53,234 bases of DNA from CAYIVF01 sp964366875 (GCA_964366875.1 CAYIVF010000002.1:1-53234), one strand, 5' to 3'. Positions 15,925-25,084 are shown, numbered from the stretch's first letter. Numbers and translations: made by a program. The notes: generated from the letters alone by a model not told the origin.

Positions 15925-16962
15925 TTAATTTGTTTTTGTAATTTCTTCAGATAATATTTTAGCGAAATATCCGGCGCTAAAAGGGTATGCATCGCTACTT
16001 TTAAGAAAATTATTTATAGCGTCTATGTAGTTTAGATAATCTTTATCGGATATATTCTTAATGTATTTATAGAGCTCATCATAAGTTTTAAATTTTTTTT
16101 TGTTAATAAATGTGTTTTGGGGAATATGGTCGGTTATATTCTGCGCTCCCCAATAAACCGGAATGCATCCTCCAAAGAAGCAATCAAATATTTTTTCTGT
16201 GATATAACCTTTAAAATCCCTGACATTTTCATAGCAAATAGAAAATTTATATTTTTCGTAAGTTTTTTTCTTTGATTTAACTTCCCCCTTATAAGAAGGG
16301 TAATCGGGCCTTAAAAGTTTGGTTAAAAATTTCAATCTATTTAATCTGGCTAAATTTATCCCCAAAAATTTGCCCTGAAAATTATGTTTATCCCAGCCTT
16401 TTCCATATAGGTCAAAATCTTCAGGATGGTTATTTTCAAACCAGCGGATTGCTTTTATTCTTTCGGTATATAATTCTAAAGGATGTGAAGCGGACTTATT
16501 GCTGGCTATCAGGGTGCATAATTTTTTCTTTTTACCTAAATCAAAATTTAAATTAGACGGTATTTTATGAGAATAGTTTATTTTAAAATATTTTTTATTG
16601 TCAATAAGTTCATCTGACCAAGTAAATATTTTTTTAAAATATTTGTGGTTTTCTAAATTTAAATTGTCTGGTTTTATAATGGGCGATTCAAAAGTTGTTA
16701 AATATATGTTTCGGAAATTATTTTTAATAAGTTTTTGAAAATATTTATTTTTAAAACCGGGGAAGTCTATAAATACCACGGCGTCAAATTTTTTAAAATC
16801 ATCTTTCATATCAATGGTATTTATTTTATGTCCCAGTTTTTTTAAGTATTGCCCTAAAAAAACAAAGGGATACATCAAATCATCACCGATAGGCGATGAC
16901 GGGTCAGTGAACATTTTGTTTTTGTTAAATTGTTTGGTATGGTTATAAAAACCTATATACAT
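15925..16962 (-). CDS. GT10-family fucosyltransferase-like glycosyltransferase
   Basis: A 345-residue minus-strand protein. The C-terminal half has the GT10 donor-binding region: KFSICYENVRDFKGYITEKI, DCFFGGCIPVYWGA and FINKKKF, the pattern conserved in alpha-1,3/1,4-fucosyltransferases. It would transfer L-fucose from GDP-L-fucose to a glycan, and fcl and gmd are within 3 kb, giving a full donor-to-transfer set. I chose the ATG at 16962 (MYIGFYNHTK), 14 bp after the stop of the upstream minus-strand methyltransferase gene; an in-frame ATG at 17028 would overlap that gene. It converges with the GT2 gene, with only 8 bp between the stops. Confidence 0.82.
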   Translation of the reverse strand: MYIGFYNHTKQFNKNKMFTDPSSPIGDDLMYPFVFLGQYLKKLGHKINTIDMKDDFKKFDAVVFIDFPGFKNKYFQKLIKNNFRNIYLTTFESPIIKPDNLNLENHKYFKKIFTWSDELIDNKKYFKINYSHKIPSNLNFDLGKKKKLCTLIASNKSASHPLELYTERIKAIRWFENNHPEDFDLYGKGWDKHNFQGKFLGINLARLNRLKFLTKLLRPDYPSYKGEVKSKKKTYEKYKFSICYENVRDFKGYITEKIFDCFFGGCIPVYWGAQNITDHIPQNTFINKKKFKTYDELYKYIKNISDKDYLNYIDAINNFLKSSDAYPFSAGYFAKILSEEITKTN

Positions 16963-16976
16963 TTTAAGATAGATTA

Positions 16977-17891
16977 TTAGTGACGGCCGATATAGATTAA
17001 TTTTTTTTTGGTTTTTATCCTTTTCCAAATCCTATCAATCAATTCAGGACGATATTTTCTTGTAGCAAAAAGCAGCCATAAAATTATTTTTCTTAGCGGG
17101 CTTTTTATTTTTGATTGCGTTGTTTTTTTATTCCAGTAGTTTGAAACGCGATAAGCACTTTGAATAGGCCACTTCTCCCTAGAGCTATTTATTAAAGTTT
17201 TTCCCTTAGTGGCAAAAAACATAACTTCTACTCCTTTTGACGACAATATTAATTGTTCTTTTAACGCCGCCTCTTTACATTGATAAATTTTTGCCCCCTT
17301 TTCATAATTTAAAAAAGAACCTTCCAATATAAAACAGCTGAAATTTTTAAAACCATTAAGGGTGAAATAATCAAAAAAAAGAGTTGGACTAATTTGATAA
17401 AAACCGTGATTGATGGCGTTTGATGATGGGCAGTCAAGAATTACCGTTCCTTCGGGTTTTAACATCAGCTTTATATTTTCAAGGGCTTGAGGGATATTAA
17501 AGATATGTTCTAAACTTCCTATATCCAATATAACATCAAATTTGTTATGATATTGCTTCTTAACAGGAATATTCAGGTCCATTAATATGTCGGGGTTTTC
17601 ATAATCCGAAATATCGGCGACAAAAACTCTTTTAGCTCCAAATAAGGACAGAACTGTTTGACAATTAGTGTAATTCTGATAATTCGTTTCTCCCCAAGCA
17701 GGAATTTTATTCTTGGTATCAAAGCCAAGGGGCAGATTTTTGAGGGGCACTTTTTCCTTTTTGAATAACTTTTTAACTTCATTTAAGGTGCCATAAACAG
17801 CTTGCTGACTCAGAACTAATACATCGCCTTTTATAGGATATTTTTTTTGTTCTCTGGCCAATAAATACAAATTTCTTTTTAGCAAAGCCAT
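16977..17891 (-). CDS. SAM-dependent methyltransferase (Methyltransf_11-like)
   Basis: A 304-residue protein. The clearest part is FDVILDIGSLEHIFNIPQAL followed by IKLMLKPEGTVILDCPSSN, the second half of a class I methyltransferase where a glycine-rich core precedes EH and the LKPGG-like loop; the first SAM loop is unusual (FGAKRVFVADISDYENP). I chose ATG 17891, because the longer in-frame start at 18170 would run through the divergent glycosyltransferase at 17983. The basic C-terminus (SPLRKIILWLLF, WKRIKTKKK) could touch the membrane. It forms a two-gene minus-strand unit with the GT10 gene. Confidence 0.7.
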   Translation of the reverse strand: MALLKRNLYLLAREQKKYPIKGDVLVLSQQAVYGTLNEVKKLFKKEKVPLKNLPLGFDTKNKIPAWGETNYQNYTNCQTVLSLFGAKRVFVADISDYENPDILMDLNIPVKKQYHNKFDVILDIGSLEHIFNIPQALENIKLMLKPEGTVILDCPSSNAINHGFYQISPTLFFDYFTLNGFKNFSCFILEGSFLNYEKGAKIYQCKEAALKEQLILSSKGVEVMFFATKGKTLINSSREKWPIQSAYRVSNYWNKKTTQSKIKSPLRKIILWLLFATRKYRPELIDRIWKRIKTKKKLIYIGRH

Positions 17892-17982
17892 TTGTTGATT
17901 TTTTCTTAATATAATTATAGGATAATAATATAATAAATTTGTTTTAATTACAAGGCCTAAAAGAGCTTTGTTTTGATTAAAA

Positions 17983-19140
17983 ATGATTGATAAAAAAGAG
18001 AGGGTCACTATAGCTTTTTTTCTTCCTTCGCTTGAACCTGGAGGAACCGAAAGAAATGTAGTCAATCTTATTAATAATATTGATAGAAAAAAGTATAGAT
18101 TATCTCTTGTTTTGGGCGAAGCGGGAGGAGATTTTACAAGAGAGGTAAACAAAGGTATTCCTATTGTCAATTTAGATGTTTCTTATACATTGGGATTATT
18201 TTTTAAATTAATAAAATATTTTAAAAAAGAAGAACCCGATATTTTTGTTTCTGCTTTTCCCCGCATCAATATTGTTGCTATAATAGCGAGAATTCTTTCA
18301 GGAAAAAAAACAAAAATTGTTATCACCGAACATACTATTTTTTCTTTTCTGCCGATTATTGCCAAAACTTTTTGGCGCAGGTTTTTCGCGCGAGTTTTTC
18401 TGCCTGGCATTAGCAAGTTTGTTTATCCTAAAGCCGATGCGATAATATGCGTTTCTAATGGCATAGCCGACGACCTTTTAAAAATTATCCGTTGTTCAGA
18501 AAAAGTTAGGGTAATTTATAATCCCGTTACAAGCGCTAAAATTTATAAATTAGCAAAAGAACCGCTTAGCCATTCATGGTTTTCTAATTCAAAAATTCCG
18601 GTTATTATTGCAGTTGGACGTTTGGTAAAATGCAAGGATTACCCGAATATTTTTAGGGCTTTTAGCTTAATCCTTCAAAAAGAGCCTGCTCGTCTTGTAA
18701 TTTTAGGAAGAGGGCCGGAAAAAGAAAAATTGATACAACTGGCCGATAAACTTGATTTGTCCAAAAACATCGCTTTTTTAGGTTTTCAAAAAAATCCCTA
18801 CAAGTATATGAAAAAAGCATCGGTTTTTGTTTTATCTTCTTTACAAGAAGGTTTTGGCAATGTAATAATTGAAGCAATGGCTTGCGGAACGCCAGTGGTT
18901 TCAACAAATTGCCCGGCTGGACCAGATGAAATCATTGAAAATGGCAAAAACGGCATTTTAGTTTCCGTTGGGGATTATAAAGAGTTAGCCAAGGCAATTC
19001 AAAAAGTATTAAACAGTCCTTTTTTGAGAAAAAAATTTTCTGATGAGGGCAAAAACAGGGCCCAAGATTTTTCAATAATAAACAGCGTTAAACAATACGA
19101 GGAAGTTTTTTTAAAAATAATGTCCTCGTCGTTTAAATAA
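17983..19140 (+). CDS. Glycosyltransferase family 4
   Basis: A 385-residue GT-B enzyme. SLEPGGTERNVVNLI (~14-28) is the acceptor-side glycine loop seen in WaaG/PglA-like enzymes, AVGRLVKCKDYPNI starts the donor domain, LVILGRGPEKEKL follows, and EGFGNVIIEAMACGTPVVSTNCPAGPDEII holds the E-x7-E donor motif. The NCPAGPDEII ending is typical of GalNAc or Gal transferases such as PglH/PglJ relatives. It diverges from the minus-strand methyltransferase across a 91-bp gap that must hold promoters both ways. Sugar specificity is not known. Confidence 0.87.
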   Translation: MIDKKERVTIAFFLPSLEPGGTERNVVNLINNIDRKKYRLSLVLGEAGGDFTREVNKGIPIVNLDVSYTLGLFFKLIKYFKKEEPDIFVSAFPRINIVAIIARILSGKKTKIVITEHTIFSFLPIIAKTFWRRFFARVFLPGISKFVYPKADAIICVSNGIADDLLKIIRCSEKVRVIYNPVTSAKIYKLAKEPLSHSWFSNSKIPVIIAVGRLVKCKDYPNIFRAFSLILQKEPARLVILGRGPEKEKLIQLADKLDLSKNIAFLGFQKNPYKYMKKASVFVLSSLQEGFGNVIIEAMACGTPVVSTNCPAGPDEIIENGKNGILVSVGDYKELAKAIQKVLNSPFLRKKFSDEGKNRAQDFSIINSVKQYEEVFLKIMSSSFK

Positions 19141-19144
19141 AAAT

Positions 19145-20671
19145 ATGATTAATATTCTAAGTATTTTAAGAACTGATAAAAAAATATTATTTATTTTGTT
19201 TTTGGTTTTATTGATTTTAATCAGCGCAGTTTTTTCTAACTGGGAGATAGCGGTAGGCCTTATGCTTATTTTGTTTTTATCAATAATTACCTTTTTAGTT
19301 CTTTTTAAAATAGGAGTTAGAGACAAGGAAGTATATCAGCTTTTTTTAATCGCTTTTTTAATTCACTTATTCGCCTCGCTTCTTATTTTTTATATAATTT
19401 ATTACACATCTTTTCGTCCCGTCGGCGGCGGCGCGGATTTTGATTTATATCAAAATAACGCTGTTGAAATAGCCAATAGATTCAAACTGGGAAATTTTTC
19501 TTTAAAGGGAATGTACACTGAAAATTATTTCTCGCTGTTTATGGGGATGATATACGTTTTTACCACACCAGAGATGATTATAGGCCAATTATTTTCAGTT
19601 TGGCCGGCAGTTCTTTCCGTTTTACTTGTGTATTTTTTGGTTATTGAAATTGGCGGCTCAAAAAAATGGGCTTTTTTAATCGGATTAGTCGTTAGTTTTT
19701 ATCCGAGCTATTTGTATTTTGGCAGCGTTCCGCTGAAAGATATTTTAGTGATTCCCCTTGTTTTATCTGGAATTTTATTATCTGTAAAAATGTTTAAAAT
19801 TTTTTCGGCGTTCAAGTTTTTGGCTTTTTTTGCTATTTTGACCAGTGTGATTCATTTTCGTTTCTATGTTGGTTATGCCCTGATGTTTAGCTTTATTATT
19901 TGCTGGTTTTTAATATCAAACCTTAAAGTAAGCGAAAGGATTATTTATGGAGCAGCCATTATTTTTCTTTTAGGGTTTTCGCCCCAACTATTGGGTTATG
20001 GCTATTACGGCACAACTCCTCTAAATATTTATCTTACTAAAAAATATATTACAGAGTTGCGGGAAATAGTTTATGCTCCAACTCCTGAAATAGTTTATGC
20101 TCCAACTCCTGAAAAGGAGGTGGCCATAAAAAATCCGCGCGGGACATCCGCTCCCACGCCAGACTTCTATAAAGAAATTCCGACCAAAGAAGAAAATATG
20201 GCAAGTATGCCCAAAGAAACGTTTATAAAAGGCACCGGAGTTAATTCTTCTTTTGTGATAAAAGCTGGTTTTGAGAATCCTTTTACATTTATTAAGAATT
20301 ATTTTCTATCTTTTATTTATAGTTTATTAGGGCCATTTTTCTGGCAAGTAAAAGTAAAGAGACAATTGGTTGCCTTAGCTGAGGTGATTCCTTGGTATTT
20401 TTTCTTTTGCCTTATTTTTTATGGCGCCTATAAATCCATTAAAATATATGGCTTTTTGCAATTTTTGGAGCGCTATAAATATGCTCTTCCTTTGCTATTG
20501 TTTAGTATGATATCATTGGGAGCCCTTTCTCTTTTTATAAATAATTTCGGGATAATTATCAGGATTCGCATTCCTGCCATTATCGCATTATTATGTATTG
20601 TGTCTTTAGAGCCAAGTTTTATTAATAGTTTAGAAAAATGGATAAAAACATTAAAACGCTCTGTTGTATGA
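19145..20671 (+). CDS. Polytopic membrane protein, putative polysaccharide polymerase or GT-C glycosyltransferase
   Basis: A 508-residue protein with about 12 hydrophobic membrane segments. After the third segment an exposed GGGADFDLYQ stretch carries an acidic DFD motif, as in GT-C enzymes. FYPSYLYFGSVPLKDI resembles the motif before a membrane span in O-antigen polymerase-like proteins. A large hydrophilic loop (~300-375) contains a 24-bp tandem duplication giving EIVYAPTP twice plus a third APTP. The position, between glycosyltransferases and the UDP-sugar genes, fits a Wzy-like polymerase, and no other candidate polymerase is in the window. No Wzx flippase is seen. Its stop overlaps the next start (ATGA). 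Confidence 0.65.
   Translation: MINILSILRTDKKILFILFLVLLILISAVFSNWEIAVGLMLILFLSIITFLVLFKIGVRDKEVYQLFLIAFLIHLFASLLIFYIIYYTSFRPVGGGADFDLYQNNAVEIANRFKLGNFSLKGMYTENYFSLFMGMIYVFTTPEMIIGQLFSVWPAVLSVLLVYFLVIEIGGSKKWAFLIGLVVSFYPSYLYFGSVPLKDILVIPLVLSGILLSVKMFKIFSAFKFLAFFAILTSVIHFRFYVGYALMFSFIICWFLISNLKVSERIIYGAAIIFLLGFSPQLLGYGYYGTTPLNIYLTKKYITELREIVYAPTPEIVYAPTPEKEVAIKNPRGTSAPTPDFYKEIPTKEENMASMPKETFIKGTGVNSSFVIKAGFENPFTFIKNYFLSFIYSLLGPFFWQVKVKRQLVALAEVIPWYFFFCLIFYGAYKSIKIYGFLQFLERYKYALPLLLFSMISLGALSLFINNFGIIIRIRIPAIIALLCIVSLEPSFINSLEKWIKTLKRSVV
20063..20110 (+). repeat. In-frame 24-bp tandem duplication
   Basis: Two identical 24-bp units (20063-20086 and 20087-20110) encode EIVYAPTP twice in the hydrophilic loop of the polytopic membrane protein. 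The unit length keeps the frame, so copy number could change without breaking the gene. Confidence 0.9.
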
Positions 20672-21591
20672 AAAAATATATAATAATTGGCGGCGCTGGT
20701 TTTATTGGTTCTCATTTGTCAGAAAAACTTTTAAAATTAGGCAATAAACTGGCAATAATAGATGACTTTTCCGCTAACTCCGCAGATAAAAACAGTTCGC
20801 AAATTAAAACTTATAAGGCCGATGTTGACAATTTAAACAGCATTATAGAAATTTTTAAAAAGGAAAAACCCCATATTGTTTTTCATTTAGCAGGCGCTAT
20901 AAACCTAAGGCGCAACGTGGCAGACCCTCTTTTTGCAAAAGATTTAGATATTTTGCAAAGGACTAAGAATATTTTAGATGTTTGTAAAAAAACAGAAGTT
21001 GGCAGGTTTATTTTTGTTTCCAGCGGGGGAGCGATTTATGAAAACGCCAATGTAATTCCAACTCCAGAAAATTATCCAGCAAGCCCTTCTTCTTTGTACG
21101 GACTGGCAAATTTAATAATAGAGAAATATATAGAACTTTATTGTAAAAATTATAATTTGGACTTTATTATAATCCGTTTAAGCAATGTTTATGGGCCCAG
21201 GCAATGGGAAAGCGGAATTATTCCCTCTATAATTATAAAAATTTTAAAAAAAGAAAATCCAGTTATCTATGGAAAGGGAAATCAAACGAGGGATTTTATA
21301 TATATTGATGATGCAATTGAGGCATTAATTATGCTGGCAAAGAAGAATAAAAACGGAATTTATAATGTTGGTACCTGCAAAGAGATTAGTTTAAATGAAG
21401 TTTTTAAATTAGCCAAGTTTTTTCTTGATGCTAAAATTGAGCCGATATATAAAAATTTAATGATGGCAGAAACAAAAAGAAGCGCTTTAGATATTAAAAA
21501 AATAAAAAAGGAACTCGGCTGGGAACCTAAAACCGATTTTAAAAGCGGCTTAGCAAAAACAATTAAATGGTTTGAAGAAAAAAAACCATGA
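20668..21591 (+). CDS. NAD-dependent nucleotide-sugar epimerase homologue with Lys-to-Asn substitution
   Basis: A 307-residue extended SDR of the GalE-like group: IGGAGFIGSHL loop (~6-16), FHLAGAINLRRNVADP, VSSGGAIYE, RLSNVYGPRQ and GNQTRDFIYIDDAIEA. The YxxxK active site reads YGLAN (codon AAT), so the catalytic Lys is Asn, while the Tyr is present. Lys normally positions the nicotinamide ribose and lowers the Tyr pKa, so activity should be strongly altered. I chose ATG 20668, which forms an ATGA overlap with the membrane-protein gene; an in-frame ATG at 20638 would add ten residues. The following gene is a related epimerase with an intact active site, so this may be its partner. Confidence 0.8.
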   Translation: MKKYIIIGGAGFIGSHLSEKLLKLGNKLAIIDDFSANSADKNSSQIKTYKADVDNLNSIIEIFKKEKPHIVFHLAGAINLRRNVADPLFAKDLDILQRTKNILDVCKKTEVGRFIFVSSGGAIYENANVIPTPENYPASPSSLYGLANLIIEKYIELYCKNYNLDFIIIRLSNVYGPRQWESGIIPSIIIKILKKENPVIYGKGNQTRDFIYIDDAIEALIMLAKKNKNGIYNVGTCKEISLNEVFKLAKFFLDAKIEPIYKNLMMAETKRSALDIKKIKKELGWEPKTDFKSGLAKTIKWFEEKKP

Positions 21592-22529
21592 AAAAATATT
21601 TAGTCACCGGAGGAGCTGGTTTTATTGGTTCTAACATAACAAAAAAACTGTTAGAAACAGGAGGGTTTGTGAGGATTGTTGATAATTTTTCTACAGGCAG
21701 AAAAGAAAATATTAAAGAGTTTATCAATAACCCTAATTTTGAATTGATAGAGGGGGACTTAATTGATTTTGCCATTGCTCGCAAGGCTGTGAAGGGAATG
21801 GATTTTGTTTCGCATCAGGCCGCTGTGTCTTCTGTTGTTTGTTCAATTGAAGATCCCTTAAAGTCCAACAATTCAAATATTACCGCTACTTTAAATTTAT
21901 TAATTTCAGCCAAAGACGAAGGTGTTAAAAAGTTTGTATATGCCTCTTCTTCTTCAATTTATGGAGATAACCCCGAGTTGCCCGAAAAAGAAAATTTTTT
22001 AATAGAGCCGATTTCTCCTTATGCCTTAACAAAATATGCCGGCGAGAGATACTCCCAACTTTTTTGGCAAATTTATAAGTTTCCTACAATTTGTTTGCGT
22101 TATTTTAATGTTTTTGGCCCAAAACAAAATCCTTTTTCTCAGTACTCAGCCGTGATTCCTAAATTTATTACAGCTTTTTTGAAAAACGAAAAACCAATAA
22201 TTTACGGCACAGGCGAACAGAGTAGAGATTTTATTTATGTGGACAATGTGATAGAAGCTAATTTATTGGCAACAGATTTAAAAAACGGCAATGGAGAGAT
22301 TTTTAATATCGCTGGCGGAAAGGAAACGAATCTTAATCAGTTAATTAATTTGTTGCAAAAAATTACCGGTAAAAATATTAGGCCGGAATATCAAAAAGAA
22401 AGGCAGGGCGATGTTTTGCGCTCTCTGGCTGATATATCTAAGGCCCAGAATGTTTTGGGTTATAATCCAAAAGTTAGTTTTGAAGATGGATTGATAAAAA
22501 CTTTAAATTGGTATGAACAAAATGGATAG
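21588..22529 (+). CDS. UDP-hexose(amine) 4-epimerase-like (GalE/WbpP family)
   Basis: A 313-residue extended SDR. VTGGAGFIGSN is the NAD loop (~5-15), SHQAAVSSVVCSIEDP and ASSSSIYGD follow, and SPYALTK has intact Tyr and Lys. RYFNVFGPKQNPFSQYSAVIPKFI is characteristic of the WbpP/TviC-type UDP-GlcNAc(A) 4-epimerases. It would interconvert 4-epimers of a UDP-linked hexose or N-acetylhexosamine for the downstream PglC-like and GT4 enzymes. ATGA overlap with the previous gene and a 17-bp overlap with the next show tight coupling. The exact substrate (GlcNAc or Glc) is not settled. Confidence 0.83.
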   Translation: MKKYLVTGGAGFIGSNITKKLLETGGFVRIVDNFSTGRKENIKEFINNPNFELIEGDLIDFAIARKAVKGMDFVSHQAAVSSVVCSIEDPLKSNNSNITATLNLLISAKDEGVKKFVYASSSSIYGDNPELPEKENFLIEPISPYALTKYAGERYSQLFWQIYKFPTICLRYFNVFGPKQNPFSQYSAVIPKFITAFLKNEKPIIYGTGEQSRDFIYVDNVIEANLLATDLKNGNGEIFNIAGGKETNLNQLINLLQKITGKNIRPEYQKERQGDVLRSLADISKAQNVLGYNPKVSFEDGLIKTLNWYEQNG

Positions 22530-23688
22530 ACCCAAAATAAAAATTTGTTATGTGGCAAGCGCAGACATAACAATAAGATTTCTGTTACTGAGCCAGTTAA
22601 AATTTCTGCAAAATAATGGTTATGATATTTCAGTTATTTGTTCTTATGGAAAGTGGGTAAAAAATTTAGAAGTTCAGGGAATTAAAGTTAAGGCCATCAA
22701 AATAAAAAGAAAAATGAGCCCGTTTTTTGACCTGATTACTCTTTGGCAGTTATTTTTATACTTTAAGAAAGAAAAATTTGACATTATCAATACTTTCACC
22801 CCAAAGCCAGGATTATTAGGTCAATTAGCGGCTAAATTAGCCGGCGCACCTATTATTTTAAATACTATTTTCGGTTTTTATTTTTACGAGGGAACTCCTT
22901 ATTTGAAAAGAAAATTTTTTATTTTCATTGAAAAAATTGCTGCCAAATGCTCTGACTCGATTTTTTTTAGAAATATAGAAGATTTTAATACAGCAAAAAA
23001 AGAAAAAATTGGCAATAACGCTTTGAATAAATATGTAAGCGACGGAATCAATATCTTAAAATTTGACCCTAAAAGATTTTCCCAGGAATTTATGCAAGAA
23101 AAAAAGAAAAAACTCGGGCTTAATTTAGAATTACCCGTTATTGGAATCGTAGCCAGATTGGTTCAAGAAAAAGGGTATTTTGAGCTTTTTGAAGCATTTG
23201 AAAAAGTTCTTTTGAAGTTTCCCGATGTTTTATTATTAGCAGTTGGGCCGGCTGATAACCAAAAAAAAGACAGCATTGATATCAGCATTGTTAAGGGACT
23301 TGGCATTAAAAATAATATTATATTTTTAGGAGAGAGAACAGATGTTGATGAGATTTATGCTTTGATGGATATTTTTGTTCTGCCTTCCTGGAGAGAGGGT
23401 TTTTCACACAGCATTATGGAGGCTTCAGCTATGGCAAAACCATCGATTGCCTCGGATATTCGCGGATGCAGAGGGGCGATTGAGCCGGGCATAACGGGAC
23501 TTTTGGTTCCGCCCAAAGATTCCCCAAAATTAGCTGAAGCGATTATTTATCTTCTTTCAAATCCAGAAAAAGCAAAAGAAATGGGCAGATTAGCCAGAAA
23601 AAAAGCGGAAAGAGAGTTCGATGAGAGGCAGGTTTTTCAAAAAACAGAAGAAGAATATAAAAGACTTATCAAAGAAAAATTAAGATGA
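22513..23688 (+). CDS. Glycosyltransferase family 4 (PglA/WbpU-like)
   Basis: A 391-residue GT-B enzyme. TFTPKPGLLGQLAAKLAG and YKRKFF-type segments around 95-140 are typical of PglA/CapM relatives that add the second sugar to an undecaprenyl-linked first sugar. The donor domain shows GIVARLVQEKGYFEL, FLGERTDVDEIY, and EGFSHSIMEASAMAKPSIASDIRGCRG with the E-x7-E pair. It overlaps the upstream epimerase by 17 bp; ATG 22522 is an equally good start. It precedes the initiating phosphoglycosyltransferase by an ATGA overlap, matching the pgl-type gene order. Confidence 0.86.
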   Translation: MNKMDRPKIKICYVASADITIRFLLLSQLKFLQNNGYDISVICSYGKWVKNLEVQGIKVKAIKIKRKMSPFFDLITLWQLFLYFKKEKFDIINTFTPKPGLLGQLAAKLAGAPIILNTIFGFYFYEGTPYLKRKFFIFIEKIAAKCSDSIFFRNIEDFNTAKKEKIGNNALNKYVSDGINILKFDPKRFSQEFMQEKKKKLGLNLELPVIGIVARLVQEKGYFELFEAFEKVLLKFPDVLLLAVGPADNQKKDSIDISIVKGLGIKNNIIFLGERTDVDEIYALMDIFVLPSWREGFSHSIMEASAMAKPSIASDIRGCRGAIEPGITGLLVPPKDSPKLAEAIIYLLSNPEKAKEMGRLARKKAEREFDERQVFQKTEEEYKRLIKEKLR

Positions 23689-24293
23689 TATTTCAATTAT
23701 TTTTAAAAAGAATTTTTGATTTTTTAGGCGCTTTAATAGGATTGATTCTATTGTCTCCCTTATTTTTAGTAGTTGCTGTTTTGCTTAAAATAGATTCTTC
23801 CGGCTCAGTTTTTTTTAGATATGAGAGAATAGGCAAAGATGGAAAACCCTTTTATCCATTTAAGTTTAGGACAATGACGGAAAGCGCAATAAATAAAGGA
23901 TTGGGTTATACTGTTGCCGAAAATGATGAAAGAATAACAAAGTTTGGTAAATTTCTTAGAAAGTGGGGAATAGACGAGTTCCCGCAATTAATAAATGTTT
24001 TAAGGGGAGAAATGAGTTTAGTGGGTCCGCGGCCGACTTTTCGCTACCAAGTTGAAAAGTATAATGATTTTGAGAAAAAACGGCTGCAAGTTTTGCCAGG
24101 CTTAGCGGGCTGGGCATTAATCCACGGCAGAAATTCTCTTTCGTGGAAAGAAAGAATTAAATACGATGTTTGGTATGTTGAAAACTGGTCGTTCAGACTG
24201 GATATCAAAATTATATTTAAGACATTTTATTTAATTTTTATTAAACAAGAGGGCGTTTACGGGAAAGACGGAGTAAATGACCTTTTTGGCTAA
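23685..24293 (+). CDS. Initiating phosphoglycosyltransferase (PglC/WcaJ-type sugar transferase)
   Basis: A 202-residue monotopic membrane enzyme that transfers a sugar-1-phosphate from a UDP-sugar to undecaprenyl phosphate, starting glycan assembly on the cytoplasmic face. One hydrophobic N-terminal helix (~10-32) with a central LLSPLF break is the re-entrant membrane anchor. KRIFDFLGALIGL, RIGKDGKPFYPFKFRTM, WGIDEFPQLINVLRGEMSLVGPRP with the catalytic Asp-Glu pair, and PGLAGWALIHGRN are the family signatures. The short length (no extra transmembrane domain) is PglC-like. With the upstream epimerase and downstream PglE/PglF-like genes, the likely first sugar is a UDP-amino-deoxy-hexose. Confidence 0.9.
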   Translation: MIFQLFLKRIFDFLGALIGLILLSPLFLVVAVLLKIDSSGSVFFRYERIGKDGKPFYPFKFRTMTESAINKGLGYTVAENDERITKFGKFLRKWGIDEFPQLINVLRGEMSLVGPRPTFRYQVEKYNDFEKKRLQVLPGLAGWALIHGRNSLSWKERIKYDVWYVENWSFRLDIKIIFKTFYLIFIKQEGVYGKDGVNDLFG

Positions 24294-24307
24294 AAATATC
24301 AAAAATT

Positions 24308-25084
24308 ATGAAATATAAAAAATTAATAAAAGAGCACTACAAAAAAGAAGCCGGAAAAGACAAACTTTCTATGCATAGTACAATGGCCGATTTGAATACT
24401 AGAAGATTGGAAATTGAAAACATTGTTGCTTTTTTGAAAGATAATAAAAAATGTTTGGAAGTCGGCTGTGGCAATGGCAGCGCCTCCATAGAGATTTCTA
24501 AAGCCAAAAAATTGGACTTATTATGCGTGGATTTTTCTCCGGAAATGATAGCTTTGGCAAAAAAACAGCCAACGCTCGGCATTAAAGGAAAAATAAAATT
24601 TCAGGAGGAGGATGTTTTAAAGTTAAAATATGAAAACCTTTTTGATTTTATTTTTACAGAAAGATGTATAATTAATTTATTAAGTTTAGAGGATCAGAAA
24701 AAAGCGTTAAAAAATATATCAAACGCTTTGAAGGTCGGCGGAAATTTAATATTGCTTGAGGCCTTTAATGATGGTTTGGGGGAGTTAAACAGCGCTCGTA
24801 AAGATATCGGCTTAGAGCCTATTGCTCCCGCTTACCATAATTTGTATTTAGATAAAGATTTAGTTATTGAATACTTAAAAGGCCAAGATTTGAAATTTGT
24901 TAAAGAAAGTAATTTTTTAAGTTCCTACTTTTTTGGCTCAAGAGTTATCTATCCGTTTTTTGCCAAAGCGAATAAAAAAGATATAAAATATAATACAGCT
25001 TTTGCCAGATATTTTTCTTTTTTTCCTCCTTTTGGCAATTATTCCCAAATTAAAATTTTACTATTCAAAAAAGTAAAAAAATGA
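24308..25084 (+). CDS. Class I SAM-dependent methyltransferase
   Basis: A 258-residue protein with a textbook SAM loop CLEVGCGNGSASIEI (~46-60), an acidic VDFSPEMIALAKK strand 2, a FDFIFTERCIINLLSLEDQKKAL post-strand-4 region and LKVGGNLILLEAFNDG. The last ~60 residues vary. It sits between the phosphoglycosyltransferase and the aminotransferase and overlaps the latter by ATGA, so it may N- or O-methylate the amino sugar made by these genes, in the place where a PglD-type acetyltransferase is found in other loci. The target is not known. Confidence 0.8.
   Translation: MKYKKLIKEHYKKEAGKDKLSMHSTMADLNTRRLEIENIVAFLKDNKKCLEVGCGNGSASIEISKAKKLDLLCVDFSPEMIALAKKQPTLGIKGKIKFQEEDVLKLKYENLFDFIFTERCIINLLSLEDQKKALKNISNALKVGGNLILLEAFNDGLGELNSARKDIGLEPIAPAYHNLYLDKDLVIEYLKGQDLKFVKESNFLSSYFFGSRVIYPFFAKANKKDIKYNTAFARYFSFFPPFGNYSQIKILLFKKVKK

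Noticed and set aside
16977..18170. Longer start for the minus-strand methyltransferase at 18170
   Set aside because: The extra 93 codons run antisense through the first ~190 bp of the glycosyltransferase at 17983, which has a clear family start.
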